A stretch of 64,000 nt of DNA from Helianthus annuus (taxonomy: Eukaryota; Streptophyta; Magnoliopsida; Asterales; Asteraceae): assembly GCF_002127325.2 (NCBI RefSeq), contig NC_035448.2, positions 6,472,915-6,536,914 of the forward strand, in the 5' to 3' direction. Positions 13,101 through 23,900 of this stretch are shown one piece after another. Each line of letters starts with the position of its first letter. Positions within the stretch are counted from its first letter, which is position 1. The notes under the pieces are model-generated. The model did no database searches, was not told the origin of the DNA, and saw only the letters and a program-made list of their open reading frames with translations. A program made the position numbers and the translations under genes.

Positions 13101-14249
13101 TGAATTCTGATTAATATCCAGAATATATATGGTGTCATAAAGCCTAACTAGAAGAAAATTTATTATGGTTCTTTTAGCCTTAACATATAATTTTGTCACT
13201 AAGTCTCATGTTAGTTATTTGTTGATTTCTGATAAAGAAACACATAGAACTAGACTCAACTTATCATGTGTAAATGGAAATATTAAGATTAGCAGACTTA
13301 AATATTATTAATAGGCGACTATTTATTTTAGTCAACTATTCTTTTGAATTATGGAGTCTCTTTGCCTATTCCTAGTCTAATGACATAATTATGCAGTAAG
13401 ATTCTCCCTTGAAGAACCTTAGAATTGGAACTAGTACTTGTATTTTGTCTATGGACCTTAGAAGTATCATCTTTTTAGGTTTTAGTGGTAGTGAGGTGAA
13501 TTACATCTTATTTTCCAGTTTTAGGCATTTCTTTTCCTGTACGTATGTTGCTCATCAACATACTCATTTTCCTTTGGTATTTCTGAGTGTTATTGGTTGA
13601 ATTTAAGGCATCAAATTGTACTAGTGGAAAAAATAGTACGTAATGCACTGGAAAAATGTATTTATTTCCATGTTTAAGCTCTTAATTTTATGGTCATGGT
13701 TTTATACATTATGATGTATTCACGGATGCCATTTAACCATATAGTTTAGAATTTGAAATCAAGACATGCATCTTATGAGTTATTTTGATTATTCCACAAA
13801 AATTAGATTGGTCTTAGGAAAAACTTAATCTGGAATAAATATAGTGATAACATTTATTTAAATGAGTTCTTAATCATCACAAGAGACATTAATTTTTGAC
13901 TTATCCTATTCTTCATGCTCCACTTTTCTTCTGCAGTACTTAATTTTATCAGAAAAGAGTAGTAGGATTGTCGTGTCTTAAGAGATAATCAAGAATCTAA
14001 TTTAAGATCAAATCTTATAGAAACTCTTTAGTAAAACAAAAAAAAAACATATTAAGTTTTGAAATTAGAATGGATGATATATATGAGATACAAATTTATA
14101 GAAGAAAGTTAATGATATGGGGTATTAAAGTAAGCCAGACAAAAAATATAATTATAAGATTAATAAAGGATCATTAATGTGGAGGATCGTTATTTGAAGA
14201 AGTTGTGATATGTCTATTACTAACATCAAAATGATAGACTTAGCTAATC

Positions 14250-14520
14250 TGAAAATTCTACTTAAATGAGGACAAATCACATTTGGGCAGAAGTGTAATC
14301 ACTTAAGCATGTGTGCAAAATAATTGTGATAGATCACCTTTGGGCAGAAGTGTGACAATTATCTTAGTTATGCACAAGGTAGATATGCAAGACATGAATG
14401 AATTAAATTACCTTTGAACAGAAGTGAGACATACATGTATGTAAGGCATAAATAACATAGCTTGTAAATTATACTTGAATGATAAATAGATGTATCAAAT
14501 CACATTTGAGATGAATTGAA
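14250..14520. repeat. Degenerate tandem repeat inside the LARD-like element
   Basis: The phrase 'atcacctttgggcagaagtg' recurs with variation about every 65-80 bp (near 14275, 14333, 14408 and 14500). Confidence 0.55.
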
Positions 14521-14639
14521 ACATCAAAACCTCATTCAAGTTAAGCTATTTGGTTTTGTAAAAAAACTATTTAATTTAATTTAGGTATTCACAAAACCAT
14601 TAAGTTAACAACAAACCACCTAGATTTTGGTTCACATTA

Positions 14640-15060
14640 ACAGTTCATGAGATATAGAGTTTTCGAGAAGTGATGGGTTTTCGAGAAAAAAATAGTTTTC
14701 GAGAACTTATGCGATTTTGACTTCTCTTATGAAAACTCGAGTTTAAGTGAGATTTCGAGTACTTCAAAGATTTCGAATTCATTATGTGATTTCGAGTTCA
14801 CCGGAGATTTCAAGTTCCCTATGTGATTTCTTGTTCACCATAGATTTTGAGTTCCTATTGTAATTTCGACCTTTTATGAGATTTCGATGTTTAATAAGAT
14901 TTCGAGTTTACTTATGAAATCTCAAATTCTTTTGTGATTCCGAGGTCTCTAGAGATTTCGAGTTCTTTATGAAATTTTGAATTCTTATGAGATTTCGACT
15001 TCTTTTACGAATTCGACTTGGTGAGATTTCGATTTTGTTATGATATCTCCAAATCTTATA
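14640..15060. repeat. Minisatellite with core GAGATTTCGAGTTC
   Basis: About 15 degenerate units of roughly 25-30 bp are built on 'gagatttcgagttc' plus a short variable spacer. It lies in the leader region next to the primer-binding site of the LARD-like element. Confidence 0.75.
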
Positions 15061-15806
15061 AATTAATCTAAAAAATATGGATTATCTCTTATTCTTTTGT
15101 GATAAGAATGGATTATTTAAAAAAAACTTATAGATTATTCAAATGATAATCATCCTCTATTACGAAATCTTTTACTGATATACTAAAACACTTATTTCGA
15201 AATCTTATGGATAGAAAATAATCAAACTTAGGAAAAACATAACCATTTTCATCAATTCATCCACAATATTAGTAATTCTTTGAATTTATGATGAACACGA
15301 GGAATATCATCAAAAATTTTAAGAATTTTCATCTGGAATCGAAACCTTAAACGCATTTTTGTATGGAGATTTCAATTTTAACAATTATTCGGTTTGTAAC
15401 AAAGTTTAAACCCGATTAAAACTCATTATTTTTTTTCCAGATTGGCAGAAAAAACGTGAAGATCATATTTAAAAAATCGTTTTTCATCAAGTAATTAGTT
15501 ATCTAGTTTTAGTTCCATATTTAAGGAAAACTAATAGAACTGATTTGAGCAACATGTACTCTGATACCACTTGTTGACCAGTTCTGTAAGTATGTAATGG
15601 AAAACGTATAAAAGTGTACCTAGTAAGCCATTAACCGCAGCAGGGATAGATGTAGACGACAAGATTGTCAGCTTGGTCTGGTTCTCGTTTAGGATGTATA
15701 TGATTGATGGTAGTTCCGAGTTCTTAAGGGTGAAGAACTCATGATTATGGAGAGAGGAGGTCGAGATATAGGGTGTGATGTTATTACGAGAGTCTAACCT
15801 AAAACC

Positions 15807-16232
15807 AAGGTTGGAGAACTCGCTAGTCGCTAGTCGGCCGGTGAGGTGAGGACTAGCGACTACTCGGGATTAACCGGATCAGGTTTTTTATATGTAATTT
15901 CAGTTTTATGTATACATATACACATTTCTATAGGTAATATTTTAAGTAGTTAGGTTTTAACTCTTACTCAAATCATTTTTTTTACATATACAAGATTAAT
16001 TGTTGGAATTCACATGGTTTGGTTGGAAACTGGCCTGAATATACAGGTTTTTTGCCGGAATCTATCCGGAATCGCCGCTTTTTGGCTTGCCGAATAGGCC
16101 CGATTAGGCCCGACTAGGTCTGACTAGTGATTAATGGACTGATTAACGAAAACTTACTCAGTAGTTACTGGTCAGTTACCAGTTACCGGTCAATTAGCGA
16201 TTAATCGCCGAGTCACGATTTTTACAACACTG
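15807..16232. mobile_element. Insertion with 9-bp target duplication in LTR
   Basis: It is flanked by perfect CCTAAAACC duplications (15798-15806 and 16233-16241); the other LTR has a single uninterrupted copy. The ends carry related 'ctagtcg' and 'gattaatcg' motifs. The 9-bp duplication suggests a Mutator-like MITE. Confidence 0.8.
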
Positions 16233-16351
16233 CCTAAAACCCTCTCTAGTCTTCTCCTTAAATACACCCAAGGGGAAATCTTATTAATTAATAAGGGTAA
16301 ATCGGTCTATCAACAACTACCAACTAATGCATTATAAGGTATTATTATTAT

Positions 16352-16695
16352 CGTAGAGGATCCTGTAAAAAGTGCTCAAAGTGTGAGAAGTGTATTATAA
16401 CACTATATAACACCATATAAACACCGTATAACAATATGTAACACCATATAATACCATATAACACTATGTAACACTATATATCATTATATAACAAATATAA
16501 CACTATAGGTTGTCTGATAGCATGTCTATGATAGATGTATAGTGTTATATTTGTTATATAATGTTATATAGTGTTATATGGTATTATATGGTGTTACATA
16601 TTGTTATACGGTGTTTATATGGTGTTATATAGTATTATATATAGTGTTATAATACACTTCTCACACTTTAGGCCCTTTTTACACTATCCTTACCC
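16352..16695. mobile_element. Mutator-like foldback MITE, copy 1
   Basis: Arms of about 160 bp are made of repeats such as 'ataacactat' and 'ataacaccat' around a short loop. The ends (GTAGAGGATCC and ATCCTTACCC) are inverted. TTATTATTAT flanks both sides, although that is a low-complexity site. It is about 85-90% like 19403-19786 by eye. Confidence 0.75.
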
Positions 16696-16798
16696 TTATT
16701 ATTATTATTATTATTATTATTTTGATCTATATAATATAAATGATAAGAATGACTACTATATTAAATACATATAATTAAATATTTAATCTTACATATAC

Positions 16799-18807
16799 AA
16801 CTTGTAAACAAATAACCAGATTAAAGTAGGGTTGTATAAAAATAATATTAAGAGAGACTTGGTCTATTAAGTTACATAGAATTGTAATTTACATGTTGAA
16901 AATTACATTACACTTGTATAATAAAATGAAGAGGAGACCTGGTTTGGGCACTATACAATTCTTTTAGGAAATAACCCAACCTAGTCAAAATTATATATTT
17001 TTGTTTAAGTTATAAATTGAAAGTGACACTTGTATATATTTTTGTTTAAGTTATAAATCGAAAGTTACACTTGTATAATAAAATGAAGACGAGACCTGGT
17101 TTGAGCACTGTACAATTTCTTTTAGGAAATAACCCAAGAAAAAGCTCAACACAAACATAAATCGTTTAATAGAGTTTAATAGAGTTTTCTCATGAAGAAA
17201 GAGTTTTCTTTTGATCCTCTCCCTATATATAAAAAAGATATATGCTGATAATGTTACAACAATAATGAAACTAATAATAAAGATGATGATAATGATAATA
17301 TTTTACTAATACTAGTTATCTATACTACGTTATAAAGCAAACTAGATAATCAATATGACAGTTTTACAATTTTTAAGATGACATATGAAAATGCCTAGGC
17401 TAAATGTGTTACTCTCCATATTTGTGATCCATCCCTACCCCTCTTTCAATGTGATAAGTTAAACCTTATGCGTAGTTATCTTGTAAAATTAATCTCATGG
17501 TTGTTAAATGCTAATAACGCATGATTTTTCATCTTACTAATTATACAACTTTACGTTTTTCATAATTACACGATTTGATACCACATTTCTTGTTCATCAA
17601 CTTATTCTCTTTAAGAAACACTACTTTTACGAATGAATAGAACTATCTCATCAAATCGATTTTTCATGGAAATTCTATTTTTTGGAAATGGTCAAATCTT
17701 GGGAAGTCAGAATAATAGTCTATATAATATTAAATGATTAAAAAACTGAATAATAAACTTTATGAAACGGAATAAATTAAAGCCATAAAAATTGAAGAAA
17801 ATATGAAAAGGAGGTTCTAGACGAAAGAATATGGGTTCAAGTCGACCAAGCCAGCTATGGTTGCTTGTCACAATGTCCGTCCTGGTTTTTCATTTCCCCT
17901 TCATATTTTGAGTACGTAGCTCTAAACATATTATAAGTTATGTTTGTTTAAATTGGACCAACACATATACTTACCCACCACACAACGTACACCAAAAAAA
18001 CATAAGTAGACGCGGTAACGTGTGTGCATTTCAGTTAGTAATTACGTAAAAACAAAAACATGTAATATATAATATTTCATATGGAATATCAAATATTTCA
18101 GGTCTAATCACGTATTAAGGATAAATTACAAAACATTAGCCAAATCAACCTATAACAACCACATAATGTCGTATATTAGAGATTTAATCACGTAATAAAG
18201 CATAAACAATGAAGTTCTTATTATCGAATGCGTAATCATTTAATAATTGTAATAACATCAGTTATAACAAATCGTATTGAATGTATAATCAAATAATGGA
18301 TTTATGTTAAATGTGTAATCACGCAATGGTTTATGTTGAGTGTGTAATAAGGTATTGAAAATTCAAAATCATGTAGTCATGTGTTGGATGTTAAAAATCA
18401 CGATTGACTAATGGGTTCAAAATCTTGTAGTTTTTTTTAAAGAAAACTACAACAATAGGTTGCTCGAATTAAAGAGAATGAAATGCTTGTTAATACGGTG
18501 TAATTTAAAAAAAAAAAATATTAGCGTGTGAAAAAGTTATAGCCCTTTGAAAATCAAGGAGGGAAGTTGTTCACTTGGGAAAGGACCAAATTACCCTTCA
18601 TAGCAATGCCAATGACACTTTTCCTCATATCCTTCCCACATATGCGTCGCACAAAAAGTAGTCTTGTAATGATACAAGCACATAATAACAATACGGGCAT
18701 GTCTGATACCAGACGTGCAAGAGATACGTTCAACCAAATATAGTATGCGGTTTTTAAACCACACATGTGACTGAGATTATTAACACCCGTTTCATTGACT
18801 ATCCTAT
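16799..18807. other. Non-coding repeat desert
   Basis: No gene was seen. There is a direct duplication: a 70-bp phrase around 'agacctggtttg' occurs at about 16912-16982 and 17068-17140, with a shorter 'tatttttgtttaagttataaat' unit between. Confidence 0.5.
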
Positions 18808-18810
18808 CCA

Positions 18811-19010
18811 GAGATGAGCATTTGGTACCGGGCCGGTACCAAACCGAACCTGGTATATTCGGTAGCGGTTCTCATTTTCCCCGTTTTTCGGTTACTGGTA
18901 AAACACCGGTAAGTACCGGTATCGAACCGGTGTATTTGGTACCGTTTTTTCCCGTTTTTCGGTACCAGTACTTTCGGTACCGGTACCGAACGAGTACCGT
19001 GCTCATCCCT
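18811..19010. mobile_element. KpnI-rich foldback MITE
   Basis: The ends GAGATGAGCA and TGCTCATCCC are inverted repeats, and the interior is dense in 'ggtaccggtacc' palindromes. Confidence 0.65.
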
Positions 19011-19084
19011 AATATCCACATCTAGCTCCCTTACGAGATAACTTCACATTTATATATACTATTAATTTGAAACATTTGTGTGCA

Positions 19085-19290
19085 TCTTAGGTTGTAAGTT
19101 GTGATTAAATGGTTGTACCTTAATCAAATATATAGGTTGTAAGTTGTGCTTAAGTGGTTGTACCTTCATCAAATAATAATGGTTTCATTACCTTAGCAAA
19201 TTTAATCTGTTTTGCATGCATGTATGGTTGTAAATTGTGCTTAAGCGGTTGTACACTAATCAAATAATGGTTTCATTATCTTACCATTTT
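19085..19290. repeat. Three degenerate direct repeats
   Basis: The phrase 'ggttgtaagttgtgcttaag' plus 'ggttgtaccttaatcaaata' occurs three times, the last after a gap. Confidence 0.6.
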
Positions 19291-19402
19291 CTACGAATAT
19301 TAAATAAAAACCATGCATATTAATAAATTTATTTTAAAAATAACATATATTTTTTTATAAATAATAAAACTTTATATTTTAATATCATTAATTTCATTTT
19401 AT

Positions 19403-19786
19403 GGTAGAGGATCATGTAAAAAGTGCTCAAAGTGTGAGAAGTGTGAAAAGTGTATTATAACACTATATATAATACTATATAACACTATATAAACACCGTA
19501 TAACAATATGTAACACCATATAATACCATATAACACTATGTAACACTATATATCATTATATAACAAATATAACACTATAGGTTGTCTGATAGCATGTCTA
19601 TGATAGATGTATAGTGTTATATTTGTTATATAATGATATATACTGTTACATAGTGTTATATGGTATTATATGGTGTTACATATTGTTATACAGTGTTTAT
19701 ATGGTGTTATATAGTATTATATATAGTGTTATAATACACTTCTCACACTTCTCACACTTTAGGCCCTTTTTACACTATCCTTACCC
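19403..19786. mobile_element. Mutator-like foldback MITE, copy 2
   Basis: It has the same structure as 16352-16695. The ends are GGTAGAGGAT and ATCCTTACCC. The 10-bp flanks TTCATTTTAT and TTCATTTTTA agree at 9 of 10 positions. Confidence 0.8.
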
Positions 19787-19804
19787 TTCATTTTTATTAT
19801 GATG

Positions 19805-20140
19805 ATAAATTGGATTCCTACGCATTTCCTACCGATGATTAAAAGGAAAACGGATTCCGTAGGAATCCCGTCGGGAATTTCCGACACTTTTCCTACGCAT
19901 AACGATTCCTACGAATTTCCGACTAATGGTTAAAATGAAAAACGATTTCGTCAGAGATCTGTCGGAATTTTCCTACATTTTTCTACGCAAACCAATTTGT
20001 CATTTTTTTTGTTGCTTTTTTATCACAAAACTAAGACCCTTTCTAATACGTCGGAATTTCGTAGGAAATATGTAGCGATTTTCATTCGTAAGAAATACGT
20101 AAGAAATTTTAGTAGGAATAATAGCAGTTTTCTAGTAGTG
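19805..20140. mobile_element. CACTA transposon end
   Basis: Subterminal repeats of 'ttcctacg', 'ttccgac' and 'cgtaggaa' lead to a terminus TTTTCTAGTAGTG, the inverse of CACTACTAGAAAA, which is the conserved CACTA end. The other end was not found, so this is a fragment. Confidence 0.7.
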
Positions 20141-20329
20141 TATTCAATCGGTTTGATCCATTCAAAGTTGTGTTGTTTTATTTGTAAATTATTATTATTA
20201 TTTATAATAATCTAATTAATTTAGCCAAAATCTTGTATAAATATAATTTGCAACATATTGATGCAATGATTGTTGTAATGTATGCATTATGGTTTGTATA
20301 GTGGTAATGATATATATTATATATAGATT

Positions 20330-20533
20330 ACGATGAACCTGTCAAACGGGAAAAAATAGACGCGGGTTCATCGTAACGCGCGAGTCCTAGATCAACTTAG
20401 TTATTTTATTCTATGTTTTACGTTTCGGTTTAATTTCTTCGCATTAACACCGCAACTTCGGTGTCGGTGGTCCCTGACAGTAGTGTGACATTAGTGCTCG
20501 CCCCCGCCGCAACGCGGGGGTGCTTAATACTAG
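20330..20533 (+). mobile_element. Helitron 3' terminus
   Basis: A GC-rich hairpin (CCCCCGCCGCAACGCGGGGG at 20501-20520) is followed by TGCTTAATACTAG and a T, the Helitron 3' signature. It ends about 440 bp upstream of the first dioxygenase gene. The 5' end was not located. Confidence 0.7.
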
Positions 20534-20973
20534 TTAGTTATCAAAAATGATTATTTAGTTGTTAAATGACTCATGCGCATACCAAGTCTTTATTTCTATT
20601 TTAAATGAACCGGTGTTGATGTTGATATTTATCGTAAGCATAATATATCTATGATATAAAAAAATTTTAAGGGTTTGGTTGGAAACGGTAGTAGATATAG
20701 AAGCACAGTTGTTGACTCCAACAACCGACTTTAAAACTAAGATTGGAGATACATATAACCAAACCTTTTTAAATGCATAAAAAATAAATATGAAAAACGG
20801 TTAAAAAGTTTCATTTTCTTAGGACACTATCAACCATATATGCTATGGTACGGTAGGTGTATAGGATTGCTTATTAAAACTGAAAATATGCTTATTACTT
20901 TTTTATACAATTTATAAAGTGTTCCAGCATTTTAACTATATTCTGTCCCTTAAAAAGTTAAACGTCTGAAACA

Positions 20974-23900
20974 ATGGGTTCCTCAACACAACTCAAGCTT
21001 CCAGTTATTGATTTATCTTCAAAAAGTTTAGACTTGAATTCAAGTTCTTGGGTTACAAAGTGCGACGAAGTTAGACACACACTTGAAGAACACAGATGTT
21101 TCATAGCCGTGTATGATGGAGTATCTCGTGAACTTCGCGACGCAATTTTCCTTGCATCGCAAGAATTATTCAATCTTCCTACTGAAGTGAAAGCTTTAAA
21201 CATTCTAGATACACCATATAGTGGTTATAGTGGGCAACAAGCCATGCTTCCTCTTTATGAAAGCTTAGGCATTGAAGATGTAACTACTGCAGAAGTAGCT
21301 GAAAGCTTCACAAAACTCATGTGGCCCTCTGGAAATCAAAGCTTCTGGTACAGGTTTTTTTTTCCTTTTTTTCTAAAAACTATTCCACAGATCACTAATT
21401 ATTTATTAACCTGTTTTATGACTGATATTTAACAACATGTTTCAGTGAAAGTGTGTTGATGTACTCAAAGGCTGTAGCAGAACTTGATCAGATAGTGATG
21501 AAAATGGTAGCAAAAAGTTATGGAATAGAGGAACATTATGAATCGATACGTGGGTCGACCATTTATCTTCTAAAACCGACAAAATACTTACGCGCTCAAG
21601 GGAATGAGAAAAGTTTGGGGCTTCTTCCACACTCGGATAAAAGTATGATGACTTATCTTCATCAAAATGAAGTAAATGGTCTAGAGATAATGACAAAAGA
21701 TGGGGAGTGGATTGAAGTTGATTATACACCCTCGTCTTATGTTGTCATGGCAGGAGATGCTTGCATGGTAGTTAGTTAGTTTATACTTTTTTTTACTGAC
21801 CCGTTCTAACATTTTAGCCCCCAATTACAAAAATCCTGGATTCGTCTCTGCTTTATAGTAATCATGATTGTGCATATGGGGGGGGGGGATAGGGCACGGT
21901 CCTCCCAACCGCCGGAGTGATCCCACTCCGGGAGCCGCTATCCGACCAAGCTAGCTCCGCGGTGAATTCCCCTTTCCGAGTTCTTACCCTGGGCGATATA
22001 TATATGCATGAAATCATGAATGTGGACATGGCGGACCCAGCGGAGGGGCAAGGTGGGCGACTGCCCAGGACCCTGTTAGAATTATTAAACTAGTTATGTT
22101 ATATTTGTTATAAGTTTCGGATTTATTTATAATTAGGAACACTTATTAGAATTAGTTTATGATATGTATGTATAATGATCAAGGGATAAGCGGGAGTTCG
22201 TTTTTAAACAACTGTTATAAGCAGTTACCCGCCAAAATCCCGGAACCGCCAAAACACTATGTATATATTCAAATGCACCGGCAATTATGCAGGGCACCAA
22301 GACATTTCTGTTCTTTTAGATTTGTCCTTTCGATCGTTCAATTCTGCACACACACACACACTCTTTGTCATTCAGTTCTTGTTATTCGTTTCTGCACATA
22401 ATAATGGAGAACACGGAGAGAATGAAGTCTGCAAATTCCGCTGCCAATATGGGTCATCTTCCCCAACATAGTGGTATCAGAGCGATGCCGGGAAAGATGA
22501 AACACAATGAAATCAAACCAACCTCTACGCTACTCCCGTGTCAACACTGCACGGATGAAGCAAAGAAAAGATACAACCGAAATCCAATGGAAAAGATATG
22601 CTATTACTGCCGTCAACCGGGGCACAAGATCCATGCGTGTAAAAAGAAGGAAACTGATGAAGCCACACAATTAATAAGGCAGGCAATAAACGAAGGAATA
22701 CAGGAACAAGATGGAAGTATCGGCAGTCATCAAGAGATGATCGTCGTTGGTACCGAAGGAGGATTATGGAACGATATTTGGTACGTAAGTTCTGTATTCA
22801 AACATCATATTGCCGGAAATTTAAACGTATTCAAACGAATCAAACATATAATTGGGGTGAATACACGCACGGGGGAACATAATTTTCTATTCACAAGGGG
22901 GGTTGGATCGATAGAAATAAAAAACGGAAATGAAAACATGAGGATTCAAAGCGTCTTTTATTCACCGGAACTCGATCGGAATGTATTGAGTTTAGACCAA
23001 TTGACGTTACAAGGATTCACGGTCAAGAAGGCCGGTGATACTTGTAGAATTTATCCAATGTTTTCATGTCCGGTGAACAATTCATTTAACGAAACAAGTG
23101 GGATGACTCGGGAAGAAGAGTTGGGTTTGCAAGAAAAGCAAAAGATCATTGAGGAGAACGTTCTTGATGAAGAATTCAAACAACGATATTTGAATTCTTA
23201 TTTCGAGGATCTCAATCTGTCGTCACAAGAATCGGATTGGAGTGTCATGATAGTTAATGCCATGGAATTTAGAGAGTTTGAAGACTGCCGAGCCTTCATG
23301 AATTTGCTTGATGATCGAGATTTTGTTGTCAAGTATAAACACATACTTGATACAAAATTTGAGGAATTAGTACACTGGTTCCTAAACAGTTACATGGGAA
23401 TAAGATCTAGGCAGGTTCCACCGGTAGATTCATATAAGAGGAAGGTTAATTTACTTAGCCTATATTTACTTGTTGCCATGGATGGGGGTTATCAAACAGT
23501 GACAACCGAGAACACTTGGCCAGCAATTGCAAAAGACATGGGTTTCAACTATGAAGACGGTGACTATATAAGAGCCACATACGCTGCATACCTTGATGTT
23601 TTAGAGTATTATTACAACTTCAATCATGTACAACAGAGTGTGTAGGATAAGAGGATGATTCGGGACGAAGGAACTTCCTCAGGCATGCTTCAAGAAAGTT
23701 TAAAGAATGCAGGATCGGTCAAGGATGCAGGAACTGGGAGTCAAAATGCAGTTGAAATGGAATCTGTTGTATTGTTTGCTGGAGTAGATGATGATGACTG
23801 GAGCAAAGGGAAGCGAAGAAAGCGCTTCAACTTTAATTATGCAAAATGGGCGATGGACGAAGCAAATCGAAGCGTAATGGATCAAGCTCGTAAACATAAC

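Larger units (their letters stand above)
9692..16793 (-). mobile_element. 7.1-kb non-coding (LARD-like) LTR retroelement, minus strand
   Basis: The two LTRs lie at 9692-10116 and 15572-16793; the second is enlarged by two nested insertions. A perfect 5-bp target duplication TATAC flanks the whole element (9687-9691 and 16794-16798). A tRNA-Met primer site (minus AGTGGTATCAGAG) abuts the right LTR at about 15560-15571. A purine-rich tract (minus AAGTGAGAGAA) abuts the left LTR. The 5.4-kb interior shows no gag, protease, integrase or RT that I can recognise, so the element was probably moved in trans. Confidence 0.85.
15572..16793 (-). repeat. LTR (5' LTR in element orientation) with two nested insertions
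   Basis: It starts TGTTGACCAG and ends AATCTTACA. Comparison with the left LTR exposes insertions at 15807-16232 and 16352-16695, because the left LTR retains both empty sites. Confidence 0.85.

Noticed and set aside
10123..15560. Small open frames in the interior of the 7.1-kb LTR element
   Set aside because: They are short, AT-driven, without recognisable retroelement motifs and on mixed strands.
9692..16793. Endogenous viral (pararetrovirus) insertion
   Set aside because: Paired LTRs, a 5-bp target duplication and a tRNA-Met primer site show an LTR retroelement; no viral coat, movement or RT motifs were seen.
20958..21203. Minus-strand frame opposite dioxygenase exon 1, also seen opposite copies B, C and D
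   Set aside because: It recurs only because the sense exon is conserved; there are no domains and no promoter.
22468..22482. AGTGGTATCAGAGC read as part of a tRNA gene
   Set aside because: It is the primer-binding site complementary to initiator tRNA-Met; there is no tRNA structure around it.
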